Shown one piece after another: positions 1 to 8,110 of a DNA stretch of 64,000 nt. The position numbers and the translations under genes were made by a program. Numbering within the stretch: position 1 is the stretch's first letter; the number at the start of each line of letters is the position of its first letter. Origin of the DNA: JAFLCL01 sp039809495 (GTDB lineage Bacteria > Myxococcota_A > Polyangia > Polyangiales > Sandaracinaceae); assembly GCA_039809495.1 (NCBI GenBank), contig JBDHVC010000024.1:1-64000 (forward strand), read 5' to 3'. The notes beneath the pieces are model-generated. The model did not search any database. It worked only from the letters and a program-made list of their open reading frames with translations, and was not told the origin of the DNA.

Positions 1-81
1 GAAGACGACGAAGACGACGAAGACGACGAAGACGACGAAGACGACGAAGACGACGAAGACGACGAAGACGACGAAGACGAC
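1..81 (+). repeat. Nine perfect tandem copies of a 9-bp unit (GAAGACGAC)
   Basis: Positions 1-81 are nine uninterrupted copies of GAAGACGAC and may continue upstream of the window. The unit is a multiple of three, so gain or loss of copies would change the length of the acidic tail without shifting the frame. Confidence 0.97.
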
Positions 82-99
82 GAAGAGGTCGAGGAATGA
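1..99 (+). CDS. C-terminal end of an unidentified protein with an acidic EDD-repeat tail (5' truncated)
   Basis: Reading frame 1 is open from the window edge to the TGA at 97-99 and encodes nine Glu-Asp-Asp repeats followed by EEVEE. Only this tail is visible, so the protein cannot be identified. Its stop overlaps the glyQ start (ATGA, 96-99), which suggests it is the upstream gene of the glyQ-glyS operon. Long acidic tails occur in nucleic-acid-associated and chaperone-like proteins, but nothing here favours one family. The frame choice rests on the 4-base overlap with glyQ. Confidence 0.6.
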   Translation, partial: EDDEDDEDDEDDEDDEDDEDDEDDEDDEEVEE

Positions 100-1046
100 C
101 GTTTCAAGAGCTGATCCTCGCGCTCCAGCGGTTCTGGGCCGAGCGCGGCTGTCTGATCGTGCAGCCCTACAATTCCGAGGTCGGCGCAGGAACCTTCAAC
201 CCCGCGACGTTTCTTCGCGCGATCGGCCCCGAGCCTTGGAACGTCGCGTACGTCGAGCCCTCGCGGCGGCCGACCGATGGCCGCTACGGGGACAACCCGA
301 ACCGCCTCCAGCAGTTCCACCAGTTCCAAGTGATCCTCAAGCCATCCCCGCTCGAGATCCAAGAACTCTATCTCGACTCGCTCCGCGCCATCGGGACCGA
401 TCCGCTGAAGCACGACATCCGCTTCATCGAGGACGACTGGGAGTCGCCGACGCTCGGCGCCTGGGGCCTCGGCTGGCAGGTCTGGCTCGACGGGCTCGAG
501 ATCTCGCAATTCACGTACTTTCAGCAGGTCGGTGGGCTCGACTGCAAGCCCGTCGCCGGTGAGCTCACGTACGGGCTCGAGCGGATCGCGATGTACCTCC
601 AGGACGTCGACGACGTGTACGCGCTCGAGTGGGGAGGCGGCGTCCGCTACGGGGAGATCGCGAAGCGTCAAGAGTGGGAGTGGAGCACGTACAACTTCGA
701 GCGCGCGGACGTGGCGCTCCACCTCTCGCTCTTCGATCGCTACGAGGAGCAGTGCCGCGCGCTGCTCGGGCTCTCCGCGGAGAAGGGGAAGGGGAACACG
801 CTCGTCTTCGAGGTGGAGGCGCCGCTCGAGCGCCTGGTGCTCCCCGCCTACGACTGCGTCGTGAAGTGCAGCCACTACTTCAACGTGCTCGACGCTCGAG
901 GCGCGATCAGCGTGACGGAGCGCCAGCGCTACATCGCCCGCGTGAGGCACATGGCGCGCGCCGTCTGCGAGTCGTACTTCGCCCAACGCGAGGCGCTCGG
1001 CTTCCCGCTCCTTCGCGGCCGCGGGGAAGGGGAGGTGGCGTCGTGA
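96..1046 (+). CDS. glyQ: Glycyl-tRNA synthetase alpha subunit
   Basis: Catalytic subunit of the bacterial alpha2beta2 glycyl-tRNA synthetase; with GlyS it charges tRNA-Gly in the cytoplasm. The 316-aa product carries the family's conserved class II core throughout: a start like TFQELILALQRFW, then QPYNSEVGAGT, RPTDGRYGDNPNR and QQFHQFQVILKP, and the motif-3-like region LTYGLERIAMYLQ. Length is close to the usual ~300 aa. The ATG overlaps the stop of the preceding gene (ATGA), and the gene's own TGA overlaps the GTG of glyS (GTGA), so all three are translationally coupled. Confidence 0.98.
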   Translation: MTFQELILALQRFWAERGCLIVQPYNSEVGAGTFNPATFLRAIGPEPWNVAYVEPSRRPTDGRYGDNPNRLQQFHQFQVILKPSPLEIQELYLDSLRAIGTDPLKHDIRFIEDDWESPTLGAWGLGWQVWLDGLEISQFTYFQQVGGLDCKPVAGELTYGLERIAMYLQDVDDVYALEWGGGVRYGEIAKRQEWEWSTYNFERADVALHLSLFDRYEEQCRALLGLSAEKGKGNTLVFEVEAPLERLVLPAYDCVVKCSHYFNVLDARGAISVTERQRYIARVRHMARAVCESYFAQREALGFPLLRGRGEGEVAS

Positions 1047-3094
1047 GCGCGCTGCTCGTCGAGATCGGGGTCGAGGAGCTGCCAGCCTCCTTCGTCGCGC
1101 GCGCGCTCGAGGAGCTGCCCAGGCTCGTCACGCAGGCGCTGTCGGCGGCGCGCCTCGCTCACGGCGCGCTCGAGACCTTCGGGACGCCGCGTCGCCTCGC
1201 CATCCGCGTCGCCGACGTCGCGGAGGCGCAGCCGGATCTCGAGGAAGAGGTGCTCGGTCCGCCTCGCGCGATCGCGTTCGAGGCGGACGGGACGCCCAAG
1301 AAGGCCGCGGAGGCGTTCGCGAAGAAGCTCGGCCTCGACGTGTCCGCGCTCCGCGTCGTTCGCACCGAGAAGGGCGAGTACGCCGCGCTCACACGATCGG
1401 AGAAGGGGCGCGACGCGCGGGCGGTGCTCGCCGACGTCGTCCTCGCCGCGACGCGCGTCTCCTTCCCGAAGGCGATGCGCTGGGGCGCGGGCGAGGTCTC
1501 GTTCGGTCGGCCGGTTCAGTGGCTCGTCGCGCTCTTCGGGGCGGACGTGATCGACCTGAGCTTCGCCGGCAAGCGCGCGGGGCGGGTCACGTATGGCCAT
1601 CGCTTCCTCGCGCCCTCGGCCATCACCCTCGCCTCGGCGGACGAGTACGTCGAGGCGCTCCGGCGTGCGCACGTGATCGCGCGCTTCGAGGAGCGGCGCG
1701 AGGCGATGAACGTCGCGCTCTTCGAGGCGGCGTCGCGCGCGGGCGGTGAGCTCGTCCCCGACGACTTCCTCGTCGGGGAGAACCTCTCGCTCGTCGAGGA
1801 GCCGCACGTCGTCTCGGGGCGCTTCGAGGAGCGCTTCCTCGCGCTCCCCGAGGAGGTGATCGTCGCCGTGATGCGAGGGCACCAGCGCTACTTCGCCGTC
1901 CGCGCGGAGGGGGGCGGGCGGCTGCTCCCGCGCTACCTCGCGGTCGTCAACACCGCGCTCGATCCGGAGAGCATCGTGCGCGGCAACGATCGCGTGCTGC
2001 GCGCGCGGCTCTCGGACGCGCGCTTCTTCGTCGAGGAGGACGCGCGGCGCTCGCTCGAGGAGCGCGTCCCGCGCCTCGACGGCGTCGTCTTTCAGGCGAA
2101 GCTCGGCTCCGTCGGCGACAAGACGCGCCGCGTCGGCAAGCTCGCGTCGATCCTCGGGGGCGATGAGGCGATCGAGCCGCTCGCCGGGCTCGCGAAGGCC
2201 GACCTCGTCTCGCTCATCGTCGGGGAGTTCCCCGAGCTCCAGGGCGTGATGGGGCGTCACTACGCGCTCGCCGAGGGGATGGGCGCGCGCGCGGCCGACG
2301 CGATCCGCGACCACTACCTGCCGAAGGGCGCGTCCGACGTCGTGCCGAGCGACGCGCTCGCGGCCTACCTCGCGGTCGCCGATCGCGTGGACACGCTCGT
2401 CGGCTGCGTCGGCGTCGGGATCGTCCCGACCGGATCCGCCGATCCGTTCGCGCTGCGTCGCGCGACGCTGGGCGTGATCCGCATCGCGCTCGAGGGGCCG
2501 ATCGACGTCGACGCGAAGGCCTGCTTCGGGCTCGCGTATCGCGGCTACGAGGCGCAGGGGAAGAGCCTCGCCGCCGAGGGCGACACGCTCGCCAAGCTCG
2601 ACGAGCTGCTCCGCGGGCGGCTCCGCAGCGCGCTCTCCGAGACGCGCCCCGGTGATGTGGTCGAGGCGTGCCTCGCGTCCTGGGGAGGCGGCTCGATCCG
2701 CGACCTCGCGGCGCGCGTCGAGGCGCTGACGGGGCTGCGCGGGGCGCCGCAATTCGGCTCGCTCGCGACGGCGTTCAAGCGCGCCTACAACATCGCGAAG
2801 GACGTCCCGGAGGGCGTGATCGACGCGGCCCTCTTCACCGAGCCGGCCGAGCGCGAGCTCGCGCGCGCCTTCGACGAGGTCGTCGGGCGCTTCGAGGCGT
2901 CGAGCGCGCGTGGGAGCTACGCGGAGGCGCTCACGCTCGTCGCCACGGAGCTCGGAGGCCCGATCGATCGCTTCTTCACGGAGGTCTTCGTGATGTGCGA
3001 GGATCCGCGGGTCCGCGCCAACCGGCTGCGGCTCTTGGCGCGGATCGCGAGCATGCTGAACCGGGTCGCTCACTTCCATCTGATCTCGGGCTGA
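1043..3094 (+). CDS. glyS: Glycyl-tRNA synthetase beta subunit
   Basis: Tetrameric GlyRS beta subunit (683 aa), which contributes tRNA recognition. The N terminus LLVEIGVEELP, the internal VNTALDPESIVRGNDRVLRA block and the C-terminal HD/anticodon-binding part ending near RLRLLARI are typical of the family. The open frame extends far upstream, but homology begins right after the GTG at 1043, which overlaps the glyQ stop as GTGA; I therefore use that GTG. The next gene follows after 10 bases. Confidence 0.97.
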   Translation: MSALLVEIGVEELPASFVARALEELPRLVTQALSAARLAHGALETFGTPRRLAIRVADVAEAQPDLEEEVLGPPRAIAFEADGTPKKAAEAFAKKLGLDVSALRVVRTEKGEYAALTRSEKGRDARAVLADVVLAATRVSFPKAMRWGAGEVSFGRPVQWLVALFGADVIDLSFAGKRAGRVTYGHRFLAPSAITLASADEYVEALRRAHVIARFEERREAMNVALFEAASRAGGELVPDDFLVGENLSLVEEPHVVSGRFEERFLALPEEVIVAVMRGHQRYFAVRAEGGGRLLPRYLAVVNTALDPESIVRGNDRVLRARLSDARFFVEEDARRSLEERVPRLDGVVFQAKLGSVGDKTRRVGKLASILGGDEAIEPLAGLAKADLVSLIVGEFPELQGVMGRHYALAEGMGARAADAIRDHYLPKGASDVVPSDALAAYLAVADRVDTLVGCVGVGIVPTGSADPFALRRATLGVIRIALEGPIDVDAKACFGLAYRGYEAQGKSLAAEGDTLAKLDELLRGRLRSALSETRPGDVVEACLASWGGGSIRDLAARVEALTGLRGAPQFGSLATAFKRAYNIAKDVPEGVIDAALFTEPAERELARAFDEVVGRFEASSARGSYAEALTLVATELGGPIDRFFTEVFVMCEDPRVRANRLRLLARIASMLNRVAHFHLISG

Positions 3095-3104
3095 CGGGGC
3101 GCGC

Positions 3105-4850
3105 ATGCGGGACGGCGGGCTCCGAGCGCTCGAGACCCTCGAGGGGGAGCTGGACGTCGGCACGTTCGGGGCGAAGGCGACGCTCCTCGGTCGGGCGATC
3201 GCGCTGGGCCTGCCCGTGCCAGCGGGGATCGCCGTGTCCGCGTCGTCGGCGCGGAGCTGGTCGGAGGGGCGCTCGCTCGACGCGCTGCGCGAGGCCCTGC
3301 GCGCGATCGGGGCGGCGGAGCTCGGGGACGCGGAGGGCTGGGAGCGCGGGACGCTCTTCGTGTCGCTGCGCACCTCGAGCGGCGACGATCGCACGCTGCC
3401 GACGATCCTCGACGTCGGCGCGACCGGGCCCGCGCTCCTCGCGCTCGAGGCGCGGCTCGGGGATCGGTCGGCCGCCCTCGACGCGCGGCTTCGGTTCCTG
3501 CGAGGGCTCTCCCGCGCGCGCGGGAGAGCGCGGCGCTCGTCCGTCGTCGTGGGGCGGCGCGTGGACGACGAGGCCGCCGTGCGAGCCGAGATCGACGCGC
3601 TCACGAGCGAGCTCGGGCTCGAGGGGGCGAGCCGCGACGACGAGCTCCGCGCCGCGCTCTCGGCGCTCGCCTCGCGCGAGGTCCCGCTCATCGTCCAGGC
3701 GATGCGCTTCGGGTCGTCGAGGCGGGGGCCCTCGGGAGCGGGGACCGCCTCGAGCCGACACCCGATCACGGGCGAAGCGCGCCTCTTCGGCGAGATCGCG
3801 TGGGATCGCCAGGGCGAGGATCTCTCGCTCGGCCAGAGCGATGGCGTCTCGCTTCGGCGCGCCGCGGCGGGGCGCCGCGCGGACGAGAGCCTGGAGGCTC
3901 GCGCGGGCGCGACGTTCCTCGAGCTCGAGCGCTACGCGCGACGCGCCGAAGAGGCGCTCTCGCGCGTCGTCGATCTCGAGCTCGTCGTCGAGGCCGGCGC
4001 GCTCTCGATCCTCCAGCTCCGCGAGACGGTGCTCACGCCTCGCGCCGAGCTGAGGGTGCTCGTCGATCGGGTCGGCGAAGGCGCCCTCTCGCGCGAGGAG
4101 GCGCTCCTTCGGGTCGACGTCGAGAGCATGGCGAAGCTCGGGCGGGTGGAGGTGGCCGACGCCGACCGGGACGACGAGCGCGTGCTCGCGCGCGGGCTGC
4201 CCGCGAGCCCAGGGGCCGCGAGCGGGGCGCTCGTCATCGACGTCGAGGAGGCGTGTCTTCGGGCGGAGCGAGGCGAGTCCGTCGTGCTCATCCGCTCCGA
4301 CGTGAGCCCCGAGGACGCGCCCGCGATCCGAGCGGCGGTCGCGGTGGCGACGGCGTCGGGAGGCCTCACGTCGCACGCCGCCGTGATGAGCCGCGCGCTC
4401 GGCCGACCCTGCATCGTCTCGGCGTCGGGCCTCTCCGTCCGATCGAGCGAGATCGTCGCCGCGAGCCCACGGCCAGGGGGGCAGCCGATCCGCCTCGTGC
4501 CCGGCGAGCTCGTCACTGTCGACGGAACGTCCGGGCGGCTCTCGCGTGGGGCTCGCGCGATGTGCTTTCGCGTCGACGACGAGGCCCCGATGGTGCTCGC
4601 GGGTTGGGCGAGCGAGCGCTCGCGGGAGCGGGTCGTCGTCGAGGCGATGGGGGAGGCGCCCCTCGACGTCGCCTTGGCGCTCGGCGCGGACGGCGTCGCG
4701 GCCGGCGAGCCGCATTGGGATGGGCCGGGTCGAGCGCTGCCCGAGGGGCCGGCGCTCGCGGTGGAGCCGCTCCACGTCGCGGCCGCCCGGGTGGCGCTGG
4801 CGCAGCGGCGCCTGCGCTCGGAGGGAGCGTCGGCGCGGGAGCCGGCGTAG
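3105..4850 (+). CDS. Truncated pyruvate,phosphate dikinase-like protein (no C-terminal PEP/pyruvate barrel)
   Basis: The 581-aa protein aligns by eye with the first two thirds of PPDK (normally ~880 aa). It has an N-terminal FGAKATLLGRAIALG segment like the nucleotide-binding domain and a TGEARLFGEIAWDRQGED segment matching the PPDK TGE...GE...QGED block. A phosphohistidine swivel domain runs from LPASPGAASG to GGLTSHAAVMSRALGRPC, with the catalytic His kept in TSHAAV. After the swivel only ~150 residues remain, without the TIM-barrel that binds PEP/pyruvate. It may be a phosphotransfer remnant or a specialised dikinase half acting with another protein. It lies 10 bp after glyS, so it is probably cotranscribed. 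Confidence 0.75.
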   Translation: MRDGGLRALETLEGELDVGTFGAKATLLGRAIALGLPVPAGIAVSASSARSWSEGRSLDALREALRAIGAAELGDAEGWERGTLFVSLRTSSGDDRTLPTILDVGATGPALLALEARLGDRSAALDARLRFLRGLSRARGRARRSSVVVGRRVDDEAAVRAEIDALTSELGLEGASRDDELRAALSALASREVPLIVQAMRFGSSRRGPSGAGTASSRHPITGEARLFGEIAWDRQGEDLSLGQSDGVSLRRAAAGRRADESLEARAGATFLELERYARRAEEALSRVVDLELVVEAGALSILQLRETVLTPRAELRVLVDRVGEGALSREEALLRVDVESMAKLGRVEVADADRDDERVLARGLPASPGAASGALVIDVEEACLRAERGESVVLIRSDVSPEDAPAIRAAVAVATASGGLTSHAAVMSRALGRPCIVSASGLSVRSSEIVAASPRPGGQPIRLVPGELVTVDGTSGRLSRGARAMCFRVDDEAPMVLAGWASERSRERVVVEAMGEAPLDVALALGADGVAAGEPHWDGPGRALPEGPALAVEPLHVAAARVALAQRRLRSEGASAREPA

Positions 4851-5037
4851 GATGACGTCGCGTACGACGCGGCCAAGGCGCGCGCCCTCGGCGCGGTCGG
4901 AGCGCTCGAGGGTGTGGCCTTGACCGACTCGGACTTCTCGATCGACAATTCGTCCGCTCGCCCGAGGGATCGCGCCGTGGGCCATCCCCCGCAACGAGGT
5001 CGGTGCTTTCCATGACTTTCGACGTCCGGAGCCAGAC

Positions 5038-6735
5038 ATGAGCGAGGCCAACCTACGGCTGGTGGAGGATCGGCCACCGTCGATGCCTCCCCCCGATCCG
5101 CTGGTCGGTCGGACGCTCGACGGGCGCTACCGAATCGAGGCCGTGCTCGGCGAGGGCGGGATGGGCCTCGTGTATCGAGCGCGACATTCGACGCTCAACA
5201 AGCCCCTCGCCATCAAGGTGCTGCGCCCCGAGGTCTCACGCGACGCGGAGGTGATGGAGCGCTTCAAGCAAGAGGCGCAGAGCGCGTCGGCCATCGGCAA
5301 CTACCACATCATCGACATCAGCGACTTCGGCGTCCTCCCGGACGGGTCGACCTACTTCGTGATGGAATTCCTCGATGGGATCGCGCTCACGAAGGTGATC
5401 GAGGAGCAGCAGCCCATCGCTCCGCTCCGCACGGTGCGGGTCGGGCAGCAGCTCTGCGACGCGCTCGGCGCCGCGCACGATCGCGCGATCGTCCATCGCG
5501 ACCTCAAGCCCGACAACATCTACCTCGTCAAGCGGGGACAGGATCCCGACTTCGTGAAGGTGCTCGACTTCGGCATCGCGAAGGTGGGGGGCAGCTCGAG
5601 CAAGCTCACGAAGGCCGGGCAGGTGTTCGGGACGCCCCACTACATGTCGCCCGAGCAGTGCGCGGGAAAGCAGGTCGACGCGCGCACCGACATCTACGCG
5701 CTCGGGATCATCCTCTACGAGATGTGCGCCGGGACCGTGCCGTTCGACGCCGACAACCTGATGGGGATCCTCACCAAGCACATCTACGAGAGCCCCATCG
5801 CGCCGCGCGAGCGGGCGCCGCTCTCGGACCTGCCGGCCTCGCTCGACGCGGTCATCATGAAGTGCCTCGCGAAGGACGTCGGCGACCGATACCAGTCGAT
5901 GGCGGAGGTGCGCGCCGATCTGGCGCTCGTGGAGGCGGAGATCACGGGGGTGGCGCCGGGGCGACCGGAGCCCACCGGGCGCGTCGCCTTGGCCCGGCCA
6001 TCGGTGCAAGTCGCTACCGTCGCCGGGCTGGGTCCTCGACGCTCGCGGCTGCTCCCGATCGCCGCGATCGTCGGGATCGTGAGCGTCCTCGCCGTCGTCG
6101 GCGGCGTCTTCGCCCTGCGGTCGTCGCAGGCCGCTTCGGTGACGTCGAGCGTGAGCGGCCTGGACACCGCCTCGGGTCCGGCCGACCCCGCGGCCCCGGC
6201 TCGGGACACGCCGCCCTCGACGGGGCCGCTCGGGGCCTCGGTCGGTGGCGATCCGTCGGCTTCGGGCGCCGGGGGCGGAGCGGGGGAGAGCACCTCCGTC
6301 CAGGGAGAGCGGGCGGGAGACGCGCCCGAAGGCGCTCGCGCCGCGTCCGAGGCCAGCCCGAGCGTTCGGATCGAGAGCGATCCGCCTGGCGCGGAGGTCG
6401 TCATCGACGGCCTCGTGCTCGGGACGACGCCCCTCGAGGTGCCCCGCCCGCAGCGAGGCGCGGAGGTCACGGCCGTGACGCTCCGGATGCGCGGCTTCCG
6501 CGAGCGTGCCCTCGGGATCTCCCAGTTCTCTCCGACGACCATCCAGCAGACGCTCGAGCGCGCGAGCAGCGGTGGTCGGCGCCCTGGCGCCTCGGGCCAG
6601 GGGCCGACGATGGCGCCCGACGTGGCCGCCGGCGCCGCCATGACGGAGCCGACGCCGCCGACCGCGATGCGACCGGGGGCCGGGGACGGCTTGGTCGATC
6701 CTTGGAGCGGGAGCGTTGCTCCTCGCGGTCACTGA
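5038..6735 (+). CDS. Membrane-anchored Ser/Thr protein kinase with extracytoplasmic PEGA domain
   Basis: PknB-type Hanks kinase, 565 aa. The kinase domain covers about residues 28-290: glycine loop GEGGMG, ATP lysine K60 in AIKVL, catalytic loop HRDLKPDN with D155, DFG D177 and GTPHYMSPEQ. A proline/alanine linker precedes one membrane helix at about 338-361, then an Ala/Gly/Ser-rich region and a PEGA domain from about 441 (SDPPGAEVVIDG). Kinase inside and PEGA outside is the standard topology. A GGAG lies 6 bases before the ATG. The 187 bp upstream (4851-5037) show no convincing gene or structure. Confidence 0.95.
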   Translation: MSEANLRLVEDRPPSMPPPDPLVGRTLDGRYRIEAVLGEGGMGLVYRARHSTLNKPLAIKVLRPEVSRDAEVMERFKQEAQSASAIGNYHIIDISDFGVLPDGSTYFVMEFLDGIALTKVIEEQQPIAPLRTVRVGQQLCDALGAAHDRAIVHRDLKPDNIYLVKRGQDPDFVKVLDFGIAKVGGSSSKLTKAGQVFGTPHYMSPEQCAGKQVDARTDIYALGIILYEMCAGTVPFDADNLMGILTKHIYESPIAPRERAPLSDLPASLDAVIMKCLAKDVGDRYQSMAEVRADLALVEAEITGVAPGRPEPTGRVALARPSVQVATVAGLGPRRSRLLPIAAIVGIVSVLAVVGGVFALRSSQAASVTSSVSGLDTASGPADPAAPARDTPPSTGPLGASVGGDPSASGAGGGAGESTSVQGERAGDAPEGARAASEASPSVRIESDPPGAEVVIDGLVLGTTPLEVPRPQRGAEVTAVTLRMRGFRERALGISQFSPTTIQQTLERASSGGRRPGASGQGPTMAPDVAAGAAMTEPTPPTAMRPGAGDGLVDPWSGSVAPRGH

Positions 6736-6738
6736 GGG

Positions 6739-6744
6739 TAGCTT
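6739..6744 (+). promoter_or_regulatory. Candidate -10 element (TAGCTT) of the lipoprotein pair
   Basis: TAGCTT lies 10 bases upstream of the ATG at 6755, just inside and after the end of the kinase gene. It matches the TANNNT pattern in front of several other transcription units here. Confidence 0.4.
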
Positions 6745-6754
6745 CCGCGCCCTC

Positions 6755-8110
6755 ATGCGCCCCTCGTTCGTGACCTCGCGCGCCGTCGCGCACGACCGCG
6801 CGTCGACGCTCGCGCGTGGCCTGCTCGGCGCGACGCTCCTCGTCGCGGGATGCGCCGTGGACAACGTCGGCGCCGCCCCGACGCCTGGTGAGCTGAACTT
6901 CCCCGTCGCCGTCGCGGTGACGCCCGAGGCGAGCGGGAGGCAATTCCTGCTCGTGGCGAGCTCGAATTTCGATCTCCGCTACAACGCCGGCTCGCTCCAG
7001 TCCTACGACCTCGCCCGCATGCGCGACGCGATCGCGGGGTGCGGTGATCCCCCGTGCTCGTTCGACGACGCCCGCGCGTTCCTCGTGTCGGAGGTCTGGC
7101 TGGGCTCCTACACCACGGGCATGGCGCTCTCGCCCCGCGGCGATCGGGTCTACCTCGCGGTGCGGAGCGAGGTCGATCTGAGCTGGATCGACCTCGATCC
7201 GATGACGGGAGCGCTCGGATGTGAGGGGACCGGGCAGCCCGAGACGTGCGCGCCGCGTCGTCGGACGACCGAGGTCGCGACGAGCTGCGGGAGGACGCCG
7301 GAGATCTCGGGCGATCCGGTGGGCGTCGTCGCGTCGCGGGTGTCGAACCTCGGCGGCGGGCCGTCCGAGCTCGACTACGTCGTGATGGTCCATCGGAACG
7401 GCCACGCGAGCCTCTTCCTCGATCACCTCGTCGAGGGTCGACCCGAGCCGCTGCTCGTCGACGTCACCGACGGCCTCCCGTACGACATCACCAACATCTC
7501 GTTCGAGCCGGCCTCCGAGCTCGTGTGGACACACTCCTCGTACAACGGGGCGCGCCTCTCGCGCGACGTCGGCTTCGTCGGGGTCGCGTACGACGAAGCG
7601 ACGCCGGAGTGCTCGCAGGTCGTGCCCGCGGGTCGCGTCCAGCTCCGAGGCGTGGACGACGGCTTCGACACGCGCGACGCCGCGTTCTCCGCGGACGGCT
7701 CGCGCGCCTACGTCCTCTCTCGTCGCCCCGAGGCGATCCTCACCCTCGACCTCGCGAACCAACCGCTCTTCCCCGGCGAGGCGTCGATCGATCGGCTCTC
7801 CCACGTGGGCTACGCGCCCTCGCGGATCGCGCGGCTCGACGTCCTCGGCCGAGAGATCCTCGCGGCGACCTGCTTCGATGACCGCAAGGTGTGGTTCGTC
7901 GACGGGGGAACCGGCCGGACGAGCGGGGTCGTCCCCGGCTTCCAGGGGCCCTTCGAGCTCGCGGTCGATCGCGCGGGTGAGCTCGTCTGGGTCGTCGATT
8001 TCCGCGACTCCGTGATCCGCGCCATCGACTACGCGCCGCTCGAGACGGGAGCCGAGCCGCGGCTCGTCGCGACCTTCGGTCGGGTGCGGCCGGTCCAGGT
8101 GCTCCGATGA
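6755..8110 (+). CDS. Putative lipoprotein, beta-propeller-like, unknown function
   Basis: The 451-aa product has a signal peptide ending LLVAGC (lipobox), so it is probably lipidated and extracytoplasmic. The body has repeated strand-rich units such as VAVAVTPEASGRQFLLVAS and AFSADGSRAYVLSRRPE, like NHL/YVTN-type propeller blades. I chose the ATG at 6755 rather than one 13 codons upstream because it sits directly before the signal peptide and behind TAGCTT at 6739-6744. The stop overlaps the next gene's ATG (ATGA), so the two lipoproteins are coupled and probably act together. Function not recognised. Confidence 0.8.
   Translation: MRPSFVTSRAVAHDRASTLARGLLGATLLVAGCAVDNVGAAPTPGELNFPVAVAVTPEASGRQFLLVASSNFDLRYNAGSLQSYDLARMRDAIAGCGDPPCSFDDARAFLVSEVWLGSYTTGMALSPRGDRVYLAVRSEVDLSWIDLDPMTGALGCEGTGQPETCAPRRRTTEVATSCGRTPEISGDPVGVVASRVSNLGGGPSELDYVVMVHRNGHASLFLDHLVEGRPEPLLVDVTDGLPYDITNISFEPASELVWTHSSYNGARLSRDVGFVGVAYDEATPECSQVVPAGRVQLRGVDDGFDTRDAAFSADGSRAYVLSRRPEAILTLDLANQPLFPGEASIDRLSHVGYAPSRIARLDVLGREILAATCFDDRKVWFVDGGTGRTSGVVPGFQGPFELAVDRAGELVWVVDFRDSVIRAIDYAPLETGAEPRLVATFGRVRPVQVLR

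Noticed and set aside
929..3769. Very long minus-strand open frames over glyS (946 aa) and over mutS (10452-14729, 1425 aa)
   Set aside because: They are Arg/Ala/Asp-rich, have no motif, and lie antisense to strongly conserved genes; GC-rich codon use keeps stop codons rare on the other strand.
4851..5037. Possible small gene upstream of the Ser/Thr kinase
   Set aside because: Only short Arg-rich frames, no ribosome binding site and no hairpin; I see nothing supportable there.
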